Below are positions 19,989-31,081 of a DNA stretch of 64,000 bases, piece after piece. The DNA lies in assembly GCF_902167145.1 (NCBI RefSeq), contig NC_050104.1:1798001-1862000 (forward strand), given 5' to 3'. Source of the stretch: Zea mays. Lineage: Eukaryota; Streptophyta; Magnoliopsida; Poales; Poaceae. Under the pieces are notes generated by a model. It did not search any database. It was not told the DNA's origin and was given only the letters and a program-made list of their open reading frames with translations. The first letter of the stretch is position 1; every line of letters starts with the position of its first letter. The position numbers and the translations under genes were made by a program.

Positions 19989-22292
19989 AAGTGGACCATG
20001 GTGTCATGGATGCTGATTTTCCTTATCAAAGAACTATTTGGCAGTATTTTTATAAAAGAATAGAGTGCTTACAATTTTAATATTAATGTTGATATATAAT
20101 TTTGATTAAAATATATACATTTATCTAAAGCAAAAAATACATAAGTTATTATCATGAATATTAATATAATTTTAATTTATATACCATCTGTTGTTATGAT
20201 GACTTTTTTAATAATTGTTGAACCATATTATTATATATTTATTTCAAATTCATGCTTGTATACATGACCTACATTAGTCCTTCACGATGACATTCTATAA
20301 TAGCATGCTTAATCTAGTTTTATATATTAATTGCCATACAAGTGCATACCTTATAAATATACATTGGTGTAGTTATGGTTATTTAAAAAATAAATTCTAC
20401 ATAATAGCATATGCTAGTAATTTGTAGATATATTTAAGGGATGTTTTGTTTATTCCTAATAGTAGAACAAGTAATCTATAGATAAATTTAATAAGTTACT
20501 TAAACTATTTGCCATAATGGCAAGGTCGATATGTAGTAACTTTATATTATGTATCATAATAACATATGTGAGTAATTTAAATGTTGATTTAGGGAGGATT
20601 ACTTTCTGTTGTGTTTTTTAAATAGTAGAGGTGAGTAACTTTTTCCAAAATACAATCCATTCTATGGTTTCTATTGTTAATCATGATCAAAGTGACTAGA
20701 TTTTTAGACATTTGTGATAATTTATTGAGTGTATTTTCTCTAGCATGTGTATTGAAGATTGAAGTGGAGACTCTGGTTAGTTAGGCTATTTCCAACAACT
20801 TACTCACATCGATCTCCTATTTCAAACTCCACTCTATAAACGGTATAGTCTACAGTGAAAAATAATGTTTTGCACGGCCATATACACGACCTACTACCAT
20901 AGTGACAGTAAGAGTCGTGGATGCATGTGTAATTTTAAAATAATCAAGGGGAAAAGAAAACTTAGGCAAAAGTCATTACTACACACTACCTCTAGGTCCC
21001 GAATAAGAGATGCTCCCTATTAGAGCCAGCGAGCATTTTTCTAGGGAATGCAAGCGTGCGGTGAGAGCTTGACACATAACGAGCATTATGTAGTGTATGA
21101 GGTGAAACTACATTTTTCTTTATGGTTTCTTTTTATATGGTATTATCAATGTATTTAGACATATGTTGTTAGTGAATGTATTCACTAAAACATCGAAATC
21201 ATAATAATATGTTCAACTAGATATGGGTTTCATCTATGTAAATAATACATGTTAAAGGATATTTATAGAAGTTCTTGCTTTCGGTATTGCTTATACAAAG
21301 CCTAAAATACCCTTGAGTTGTTAGACTACAATCCTTTGTCACTGCAAGGGTGATTTAGTCATTTCTTCTTCTCTCTCTCTCTCTTAGTCATTAGTTCTTA
21401 TCAACAGTCATGGTTTATAGGCGAAACTTCATATCTTGTGAGTTTTTCTTGACTTATAAAAGGGAGTCTTGGTCAAGAAAGCTTTGTAGATCTTGATGTT
21501 TCATTTGCCTTTCATAGAAAAGTGATCAAGTGATGTCACACCTCAACTTCGGTATTTGTAGAAATGATTCAGTAGACTTCAACCTTTGAATGCAAGGCAA
21601 AAAGTGGTTGAACGGATTTGATACACATTATAGTTTTCATGAATTGAAACATGTGTCTTCTCCTTTGTCATTGCTTTATGTTAGTACAAAGTTGATCCTG
21701 AAAGCAAAATGCCGAATAAAAGAAAGAGTCATTATTAATCAACTCTAAAATATTGGTGGTTACGTTTGTGCAAGGTTAAATACCCAACAAATGTATTTCT
21801 AGATGCATAGAAAATAATATATGTTTCTTCAAAAAACAAAAAAATAAAATAAAGAAAGCATTACTTATTGATAATCTATAACCTAATTGTTGAACCATCT
21901 AGTATATACATAATGCATCACTGGTATCGGCTCTACCATACCTTGTTATTCTAGAAAGCTTGTTGAAACCCAGTATTTAGTTAATTTGGTAAAATTAATT
22001 ATGTTGTAAGTTATTTAAATTTTATTGAAATGAAAATCAAACTTGTGAAAAAACTAAACAACGACTAAAATATGTTTCAATTAATCAGTAAACCACAATA
22101 GATATCATACTTCTAAAGGCTTCTACGAGTGGTAACACAATAACACATTTACATAGGAAACCACTAAACAAAAATGCATCAAGTAATAAAACAATTAGTA
22201 AAACAACAAAGAGTGCTACTGACAAATAAAGCATCGTGGAGATACATTGAAATATGCAGCAAGCATATTTTTAGTGTCTAATATAATATATA
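19989..22292. other. AT-rich non-coding DNA after the truncation
   Basis: No RNase H, polypurine tract or 3' LTR follows the broken reverse transcriptase. Immediately after the junction a short frame (about 20000-20078) reads [20 protein letters not shown] cannot assign it. A segment at 21250-21789 has LTR-like features (see findings): TGTTAAAG at the left, CCCAACA at the right and TTATAAAAGGG inside, but no target duplication. The rest shows no genes. Confidence 0.5.
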
Positions 22293-22495
22293 CTCTTTCT
22301 GTTTCAATATATAATTAGTTTGACTTTTCTACATCAAGTTTGATCGGCTCGTCTTATTAAAAAAATCATAATTTTTATTAATTTTCACCGCGACATCGTT
22401 TGAATTTTCAATTTTCGTAAAAAAAAAATAATAAGACGAGCCCGTTAAACTTGTTACAAAGAAGTCAAACGAATTATAAATTAAAATGAAAGGAG
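22293..22495. mobile_element. Stowaway-like MITE (Tc1/mariner)
   Basis: 203 bp. The left end CTCTTTCTGTTTCAATATAT and the reverse complement of the right end (CTCCTTTCATTTTAATTTAT) are inverted copies, flanked by TA. The arms include GTTTGACTT and the AAAAAAATCATAATT core. Non-coding; it needs a mariner-type transposase in trans. Confidence 0.8.
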
Positions 22496-22804
22496 TATTA
22501 TGTTATATAAACTTGGTTAACACAGTCTAATAACTCAATGAACCACCGGTCATTGAATAGGGCCAAATTCTTAAACAAATACATAACAAAAAAATATCGA
22601 TTAACATACTTTATTAGTTGAATAGGTTTGGCTCTATTCGGTTCATTGGTTTCCACCCCTATTTATCTCCTTTTTCCTCTAACTTTGAGGAACTTCACTA
22701 GGAACATTTTGTTTCACCTCCTACAAATTGGAAAACTAATAAGTAAAACTCCATCAATAGCATTTTTTGTTTCGCAACGTTAAATCAAATGAAATCATGA
22801 AATA
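22496..22804. other. AT-rich spacer
   Basis: No gene or repeat is recognised between the two Stowaway-like elements. Confidence 0.4.
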
Positions 22805-23021
22805 CTCCCTCTATTTTAATTTATAATTCATTTGACTTTTTTTGACACTGGTTTGACTTTCTCATCTTATTAAAAAAATCATAATTATCATGTATTTTTA
22901 CTAATATTGTTTAGCATATGATATACTTTAAGTATGACATTGAATTTTAATTTTTTTAAATGACGAGCCGGTCAAATCTGGTGTCAAAAAGTTAGATAAA
23001 TTATAAATGAAACAAAAGTAG
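22805..23021. mobile_element. Stowaway-like MITE (second copy, related)
   Basis: 217 bp. Left end CTCCCTCTATTTTAATTTAT; the right end is the inverted form (minus strand CTACTTTTGTTTCATTTATA), flanked by TA. Shared internal blocks (GTTTGACTT, TTATTAAAAAAATCATAATT) show it is the same family as the copy at 22293-22495, in a diverged state. Confidence 0.8.
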
Positions 23022-23103
23022 TACTTAATTGCTATCATAAGCTTATAAAATCATGAAATCAAATTTGTTTCATTCCCGTATCCCACGCTCTGTAGCTATG
23101 TAG

Positions 23104-23214
<111 letters not shown>

Positions 23215-23293
23215 GAGCTCTGGGCTTCCAATAACTAGAGGAAGCCCAGGTCGGACGGTGCAATCCGGTCGAGCCGAACCACATCCGAACGTC

Positions 23294-23300
23294 TATAAAA
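23294..23300 (+). promoter_or_regulatory. Possible TATA box in the TIR element
   Basis: CTATAAAATAGG, followed by a GC-rich segment that resembles a transcribed leader but has no long frame of its own after removal of the Gypsy insertion. Confidence 0.35.
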
Positions 23301-23556
23301 TAGGACCTGGAGTGCTAGGGTTCAGTTTTTTACGCTCCACCCCGATTCATTAGCGACGCCGCGTGCGACAACGGCGGTTGCCCAGAGCGTGTGCGGCGGT
23401 GGATCCCCAGCCGGTGGCCGCAACTCCATGACCTCGACGCGCGGTGGCGGAGGTTCCTCGATCCGGAGTAGTGGTGGCGGTTCCTAGGTCGGTGGCAGCG
23501 GCTCCCCGATCCAGAGGGCGACCGACAGCGGGGCCCTTGTGCGGGCAAGCGGCGGC

Positions 23557-24184
23557 TGTGGGGGATAGATATCCCCCGGGTCCACTAAAGGAGTAAAAGA
23601 CCTCACGAAAGGCCCAAGGGCCCAATAAATCATAAGGTCATTCCTTCGTGGGCCTGGGGAGAAACAACCAACAAAGCAGAGAAGACGTAAGACCGGATTG
23701 GTGCAAACCCGGATGGCCCACAACGTCGAACGAGTAAATCGCAACAGAGACCCGACTTTCCCGCGCTGGAGCCCTCATGCAACGGAGCCATGCGAGGATA
23801 AGTCGGCGAAGGTTACGTAGGGATAAACTCAAGAGGTTCACTACCTTTTAGCTACTTGTTGTTATCATATCCACATGTACTGCCCCACGGTCGAGTATAT
23901 AAGGCCTAGGGGCACCCCTTCAGAACGATCGACCCTATCTTACTTAGCCACCCACCTTAACTCTCTGTGTCTTCAATCCAGAGAGCCCTCTTGTAACCTC
24001 GTTTACATACTCACCAGGACGTAGGGTGTTACGCATTTCTAAGCGGTCCGAACCTGTAAATCTTGTCCACTGTCCCTCGTGTGATCGACACGAACCATTT
24101 TGCTACAATCGTCGACACCGTCCTACCCCTAAAAACACCTTGAGGGGCAACCCCGGGTGTGCGGTCGGACCCAAAACACCGACA
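23557..24184 (+). repeat. 5' LTR of the Tat-type Gypsy element
   Basis: 628 bp, TGTGGGG...CACCGACA. It starts with a near-perfect palindrome (GGGGGATAGATATCCCCC). TATATAAG at about 23896 is the likely promoter. Confidence 0.95.
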
Positions 24185-24186
24185 GC

Positions 24187-24205
24187 TGGCGCGCCAGGTA
24201 GGGGG
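24187..24205 (+). promoter_or_regulatory. Primer-binding site
   Basis: TGGCGCGCCAGGTAGGGGG starts two bases after the LTR. It has the TGG start and G-rich end of a tRNA 3'-end complement. I do not assign the tRNA with confidence. Confidence 0.7.
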
Positions 24206-24230
24206 TGTGTCGACGATCCAAGCTAGCTCA

Positions 24231-27200
24231 ATGGCTGTCACCTTCAACAGCAAGATCACCATGCGTCCTGGATCCGTATTCTGCTTTGGGACAATCTCAT
24301 CCATAGCAGATGAAGAGGGAACTCTACACCGTATCGCGGATCCACCGAAAAAGAAATCTCCTCCAACAAACCCCGAAAATGCCGGAGAGGCGCAACCTCC
24401 AGCTCTTCGGAAAAAGATCGTCTTCGGAAAGCCGGGGGCCGAGAGTTCGCTAACCCGGAAGACTTCGCTGTCTACTTCCCCGACAAAAGAATGGACACGG
24501 ATCGCGAGGAAGAAGGAGACCAGAGAAAAGCAAGTCGTTCTTTCCGTTCCTCCGGCCTCAAAGGAGAACGGAAAGAAAGTCGCCACGACAGCAGCACCAT
24601 TCTACCCCGACGTCCTCTTCATCGGGAGAGTGGAGTCGCCCGCCGTTTCCGACGACGAACCGACCGCACCCGGAGAAGAACCGCCTCAACGAGAGTCCCG
24701 CCGACGGAGGAATCGGCACAGGAACGTTCGACGACATCACGCGGCCGGAGAACGGGATCCGGAATAGTCTGTCTCGCGAGACGAGGTCTCGGAGATAGGA
24801 GAAACTCCGGAAGAACGCGTCTTCAGAGAACGAAGGAACTCCCGGCGACGTGATTGCCGGCGGGCTCAGGAACAAGCCGAGCAAGATGCAAGGCAACGCC
24901 GGGAGAATCCGCTCTTCGGGCGCAACCTGAATCCCGACTTCACCCGAGCTATGAACACGCCAAGCGAAGTCGGAGGGGTACTAGCTCGGATAGCTGATGG
25001 ACTTCCTCGGACTCCCGACGCCGAGGGATACCGACGCTTGTTCACCCAGGCAGCCAACCATCTTCTACCGCTCGCTCACCCGCCGAACGATCTACGACAC
25101 GCCATCAACAGTCGCCGAGACGCACGAAGCTCCATCAATGCTTCGCGCGAGCGGCGGCATGAAAACGAGATTCACCGTCGGGAGGAGTACGACCGGGATC
25201 ATGGCATCCCGACTCAGAGCCAGGCCACCAGGACTGAGTCGGCAACGGCCTCAACTGGCGGAACCACCCGGGGACGGTCGAGGAACCACAATCACAACTC
25301 CCCTCCCCGGTACAGACATCGTCCCCGACGACAGGAGGACACGTGCGGAGTGTCCGCTCTTACTCCGCGCCTTAGGGCCATCCAGTGGCCTCCTAACTTC
25401 AAGGTATCCAATGTCGACAAGTATGAACCTAAGCAGGATCCAGGGGGTTGGCTAGCCGTCTACACCACCGCTACTCGGGCTGCCGGAGCATCTGAGGACG
25501 TTATGACCGCGTATCTGCCCATCGTCCTTGGGCAAGATGTGCTACAGTGGCTACGGCATCTACCCCGACACTGCATCGACGACTGGAGAGACTTCAGTCG
25601 ACGTTTCACCGCCAACTTCCAGTCCCTCTCCGACAAGCCAGCGCAACCGTGGGACCTCAAATCCATCAAGCGCTGGGGGGATGAAACTCTCCGGTCGTAC
25701 CTCAAAAGGTTCCAGACCATGAGAAATCGTATCCCCGAGGTCACGGAGGCGGCCGTGATTGAGGACTTCTACAGAGGATCCAACGACTCGGCTTTTGTCC
25801 GAGCCATACTACAGAAGGCGCCGACTACTTCCGAGGAGCTGTTCCGGGAAGCCGACCTCTACATCACCGCCGACGAGCGAGCTCAGGACCTCATCGGAGG
25901 AGCAAAGCCTGTACCGGCAGCACCACGACGCGACGCGAACCAGCCACCCGACAAACGCTGGGAGAAGAGGCCTCGCGAAGAAGTACGTGCCGCCGGACCG
26001 CCTGCCTCTCGCGCCCGAGGAGGACCTCGCGGAGGCGAGCGCACGCTGGACGACATCCTCGACGCCCAGTGCCCATATCACAAGGACATGCGCCACACTC
26101 TTCGCAACTGCCGGGACTTCAAGCACTCCATTGGGCATGGCCGACCCTTCCAACCTCTACCTCCTCCTCCGCCGAGAGGAGGACCGGATGAACCGCGACA
26201 ACCTCATCAGCCGGAGGAGGGAGGAGGAGGAGCTTTCCCACGCGTCGACAGGGAGGTCAACGTCATCTTCGGCGGACATGGGTCGCTGGAGAACAAGAGA
26301 CAACAAAAGCTCAACGACCGCCAGATACTGGTGGCGACCACCGGTCCTCCCGCCCCATACCGGTGGTCAGAACACCCAATCACTTTCACTCGGGAGGATC
26401 AATGGCTCAACTTCGACCATCCGGGCAAATACCCGCTCCTCGTCGATCCGGTGATCCGAGAGAGCCGGGTAAAGAAGGTGCTAGTGGACGGGGGGAGCAG
26501 CATCAATGTCACCTTCCCCCGAACACTCCAAGGCTTGGGAGTTCACCTCAAGGAGCTCCACGAATCGGACACTCCTTTCTTCGGCATCGTGCCGACAGAA
26601 GGAGAATATCCGCTGGGCCACATCTACATGCCAGTCACCTTCGGAACTCCGGAGAACTACAGAACCGAGTTCCTGAGGTTCGAAGTGGCGAACTTCGACT
26701 GCGGGTACAACGCCATCATCGGGAGGCCGGGGCTGGCCAAATTCATGGCCATCCCCCACTACACATACATGGTACTGAAGATGCCAGGACCACAAGGAAT
26801 CATAACTGTGCGCGCCGACTTCCAAGGCGCCGCAGAATGTTTCCGAGTGGCCATCCAAGCAGCCCTCAACACCAAGCCCTCGACGGTTTCCTCGATACCG
26901 GCGAACTCTAAGCCTGGAGAAAGCCTCGCAGTACCGGCAAATGAAGCCCAGGCCACGACCTCTATGCGGTCGACTGAAGATACTAAGAGAATCAACCTGG
27001 GGTTCGCTGATGAGCGCAAGACGGCCATCATCAGCTCCAGCTTGAGCGACAAAAAGGAAAGCGCGCTCGTCCAGTTCCTGCAAGATAACCGGGATGTATT
27101 CGCATGGCAACCTGCGGATATGCCGGGAGTCCCGAGAGAACTGGCCGAGCACAAGTTCAAGGTTTATCTCCAGGCAAGGCCGATCCGGCAAAAGCTACGT

Positions 27201-30200
27201 CGTTTCACGCCCGACAAGAGAGAGGTCATTCGCGCCGAGTTAGCTCGCTTGGTTGCGGCCGGATTTATTAGAGAAGTATTACACCCCGAGTGGCTAGCTA
27301 ACCCTGTTCTTGTACTCAAAAAGAATAAAGTGGATTGGCGCATGTGCGTCGACTATACTGATCTCAACAAACACTGTCCGAAGGATCCCTTCGGGCTCCC
27401 AAGGATAGATCAGGTGGTGGACTCTACCGCCGGATGTTCTGTGCTGTCTTTCTTAGATTGCTATTTCGGGTATCATCAGATTAGTTTGGCAAAGGAAGAC
27501 GAGGAAAAAACGGCGTTCATCACTCCGTTTGGTGCTTTCTGTTATACCTCCATGTCGTTTGGCCTCAAAAACGCTGGAGCGACTTATCAAAGAGCCATTC
27601 AAACATGCTTAGCCGATCACTGGGGCAAGCGTGTGGAAGCTTACGTAGATGATGTGGTGATCAAAACAGAGAATTCGGAAAACTTCATCGAAGATTTACA
27701 GCTGGTTTTCAACAGCCTAAGAAGATATAGATGGAAGCTCAATCCTGAAAAATGTGTTTTCGGGGTACCAGCAGGAAAGTTGCTCGGGTTTATCGTCAGC
27801 CACCGAGGAATTGAGGCTAATCCAGATAAGATTGAAGCTATCATGAAGATGGAAGCTCCTCGATCACAAAAGAAGGTTCAGCGACTCACTGGATGTATGG
27901 CAGCTCTGAGCAGATTTATATCCAGGCTGGGAGAAAAAGGTTTGCCATTTTACAAGCTACTCAAGAAGGTGGATAAGTTTCAATGGACTTCAGAAGCACA
28001 AGAAGCTCTAGACGCATTGAAGAAATTCTTGACAACACCACCAGTACTGAAACCACCCCGGCGAGCTACGCTGACTCAACCGGCTGAAGATTTGTTGCTG
28101 TATATCTCTTGCACGACTCACGTGGTAAGCACCGCGTTGGTAGTCGAGCGAGTAGAAGAAGGACATGCCCATCCAGTACAACATCCTGTTTACTTCATCA
28201 GTGAGGTTCTAGGCCCCTCGAAGAAAAAGTATCCTCAGGTTCAGAAGCTGTTATATGCAGTACTTCTAACTGCCCGCAAGTTGCGCCACTACTTTGACGA
28301 CCACAAAGTCATAGTAGTCACTGGTTTTCCAATAGGGGACATTCTTCACAACAAGGAAGCCATTGGACGAATAGCCAAGTGGGCTTGCGAGCTGGGATCT
28401 CATGACATCGAGTTCCGGCCTCGCACTGCCATCAAAACTCAAGCACTGGTTGATTTCGTATCAGAGTGGACAGAACAGCAAGTACCTGATAATCCAGAAA
28501 CTGCAGAAGTGTGGCGAATGTATTTTGATGGCTCGCTGAAGCTGCAGGGAGCAGGGGCAGGGATCCTCTTCACCGCACCTGGAGGCGAACACCTCAAGTA
28601 CGCCCTCCAGTTGCTATTCCCGGCCTCTAACAATGCAGCCGAGTATGAAGCTTTGATACACGGATTGAACATCGCCATATCGCTGGGCGTCAAGAGATTG
28701 ATGGTATACGGAGATTCTCTGGTAGTCATCAGCCAGATAAACAAGGAATGGGATTGTTCAAGTGATTCAATGGGAAAATACTGCGCGGCCGTCCGAAAGT
28801 TGGAAGATAAATTCGAGGGTCTGGAATTTCATCATGTAGAAAGAGATCGGAACACAGCAGCCGATGTACTGTCCAAGCTCGGATCCAGTCGAAGTCAGGT
28901 CCCACCCGGGGTCTTCGTGCAAGAAATTCTTCAGCCGAGTATCTCAATGGATCAAACAGAAGAGTGCAACATCATAGATCAACCCGAGTCAGACCTTGAT
29001 GACTGGAGGCGGCCGATTATTAAGTATATAAAGAATGAAGAAGAGCCAGATGACAAGAACTCGGCAGATCGCATTGCCAGGCAGTCAGCTCACTATACAC
29101 TCATTGAGGAAGTATTGTACAGAAGGGGAGCGTCAGGCATCCTCATGAAGTGCGTTCTCCCGTCCACCGGGAAGCAACTTCTGGAGGAGGTCCATGCAGG
29201 GCAATGTGGAATTCATGCAGCATCCAGAACACTAGTCGGAAAGGTTTTCAGATCAGGATTCTATTGGCCGACGGCGAAGAACGATGCGGCTGAGTTAGTC
29301 CAGAGGTGTGAAGCTTGCCAATACTTGTCAAAGCAACAGCATATGCCAGCACAGCAACTGCAGACCATACCAGTAACCTGGCCTTTCGCATGCTGGGGAC
29401 TGGATATGATTGGACCTTTCAAGAAAGCTCAAGGGGGATATACTCATGTATTGGTGGCGATTGACAAATTCACTAAATGGATAGAGTTCAAGCCCATTGC
29501 TTCTTTAACCTCTGCTAAGGCTGTGGAATTCATACAAGACATAATATTCAGATTCGGGATACCAAACAGCATCATCACCGACTTAGGATCCAACTTCACC
29601 AGTTCAGAATTCTTCGACTTCTGCGAGCAAAAGAGCATTCAGATCAAGTATGCATCTGTAGCACATCCAAGAGCCAACGGGCAGGTTGAGCGAGCCAACG
29701 GAATGATATTGGAGGCACTCAGGAAAAGGGTCTTCAATAAGAATGAAAAATTCGCTGCAAAGTGGATAAGAGAATTGCCTTATGTTGTTTGGAGCCTGAG
29801 AACCCAACCTAGCCGAGCCCTGCATGGAAACACTCCTTTCTTCATGGTTTATGGGTCGGAGGCAGTGCTACCTGCTGATCTCAAATTTGGGGCGCCAAGG
29901 TTGATCTTCGAAAGCATAGCAGAAGCCGAGGCCACCAGGCTGGAGGACGTTGATGTACTTGAGGAAGAACGGCTGAATGCGGTAATCCAATCAGCACGGT
30001 ACCAGCAGACTCTAAGGCGCTATCACGACAAGGCTGTGCGGCAACGGTTCTTTTCAGTAGGAGACCTCGTCCTCCGCCGAATTCTAACGGGGGAGGGACG
30101 GCACAAGTTATCACCCTTATGGGAAGGACCCTTCATAGTAGCAGAAGTCACTCGGCCCGGATCGTATCGCCTCACTCAGATGGATGGCACAGAAGTTGGG

Positions 30201-30242
30201 AACTCCTGGAACATAGAGCACCTCAGAAAGTTTTATCCCTAG
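24231..30242 (+). CDS. gag-pol: gag-pol polyprotein of the Tat-type Gypsy element (one internal amber codon)
   Basis: The frame begins at ATG 24231 (MAVTFNSKITM) and runs to TAG at 30240-30242, with a single in-frame TAG at 24765-24767; 1763 codons after ATG 24951 are uninterrupted. Positions below count from 24951. Retrotransposon gag core around residues 140-300 (WLRHLP, WDLKSIKRWGDETLRSYLKRF); a Cys/His cluster CPYHKDMRHTLRNC; aspartic protease VLVDGGSSIN near 510 (the D-G-G form usual in this lineage); reverse transcriptase from VDYTDLNKHCP near 796 to YVDDVVI near 897; RNase H (MYFDGSLK, near 1190); integrase zinc finger (HAGQCGIH...CEACQ, about 1415-1457) and catalytic core (GLDMIGPF, TDLGSNF, GQVERANG). 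No chromodomain is seen, consistent with Tat. The amber codon may be a CAG-to-TAG mutation or a readthrough site. Confidence 0.93.
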
Positions 30243-30351
30243 CTGTATTTCAATACAGCTGGGGCGACAATGTATTCTGTAAAATGGAAATATGTCGTCA
30301 ATAAAGAGAGATTTCAAAGATACTCGGCTCGTTTACGATCGACTTGCATTC
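30243..30351. other. Post-pol spacer
   Basis: Short non-coding stretch between the pol stop and the tandem array. It includes AATAAAG at 30300, a possible polyadenylation signal. Confidence 0.35.
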
Positions 30352-30935
30352 TTACTTAACTCGGGGTGACCACTATGCCCTACAAACGGAGCAATCGACT
30401 TAAGTCGGCAACGACTTAAGGCGGTGCAACATGTTCACGCTTACTTAACTCGGGGTGACCACTATGCCCTACAAACGGAGCAATCGACTTAAGTCGGCAA
30501 CGACTTAAGGCGGTGCAACATGCTCACGCTTACTTAACTCGGGGTGACCACTATGCCCTACAAACGGAGCAATCGACTTAAGTTGGCAACGACTTAAGGC
30601 GGTGCAACATGCTCACGCTTACTTAACTCGGGGTGACCACTATGCCCTACAAACGGAGCAATCGACTTAAGTTGGCAACGACTTAAGGCGGTGCAACATG
30701 CTCACGCTTACTTAACTCGGGGTGACCACTATGCCCTACAAACGGAGCAATCGACTTAAGTCGGCAACGACTTTAGGCGGTGCAACACGCTCACGCTTAC
30801 TTAACTTGGGGTGACCACTATGCCCTACTAACGGAGCCATCGGCTGAAGTCAAGCGGTGGCTTAAGCTGGCGCAGCATGCTCGCGCTTATGTAATTCAGG
30901 GGATGACTTCCATATCCTGCTAACGAATTTCATAA
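30352..30935 (+). repeat. 89-bp tandem array, six units plus a decayed seventh
   Basis: Units start TTACTTAACTCGGGGTGACC at 30352, 30441, 30530, 30619, 30708 and 30797; a degenerate seventh starts near 30886. Adjacent units are nearly identical (single changes such as AAGTCGG/AAGTTGG). Each contains the inverted pair CGACTTAAG...CGACTTAAGG around GTCGGCAA. Satellite-like arrays are common in the post-pol region of Tat elements. Confidence 0.95.
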
Positions 30936-31081
30936 TCATCATGCATCATTACCACAAATTTACGAACCAATAAATCCTGATACAATAAGAGAGTAATTAT
31001 GTCATTCGAACGATAAACTGATGTCTTCTAACAAATACTCGATCATGCTAGCCGCGCGCTCAGAGCACGCAAAATGTTTCT
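30936..31081. other. Spacer 3' of the antisense gene
   Basis: AT-rich, non-coding. Probably the 3' untranslated region of the antisense gene at 31082-34346. Confidence 0.4.

Noticed and set aside
25759..27191. Long frames on other strands and frames within gag-pol of the Gypsy element
   Set aside because: GC-rich shadow frames of the 1763-codon polyprotein; none carries a domain.
30352..30935. Regular repeats suggesting a CRISPR array
   Set aside because: Units are contiguous 89-bp tandem repeats without unique spacers, in a plant retrotransposon.
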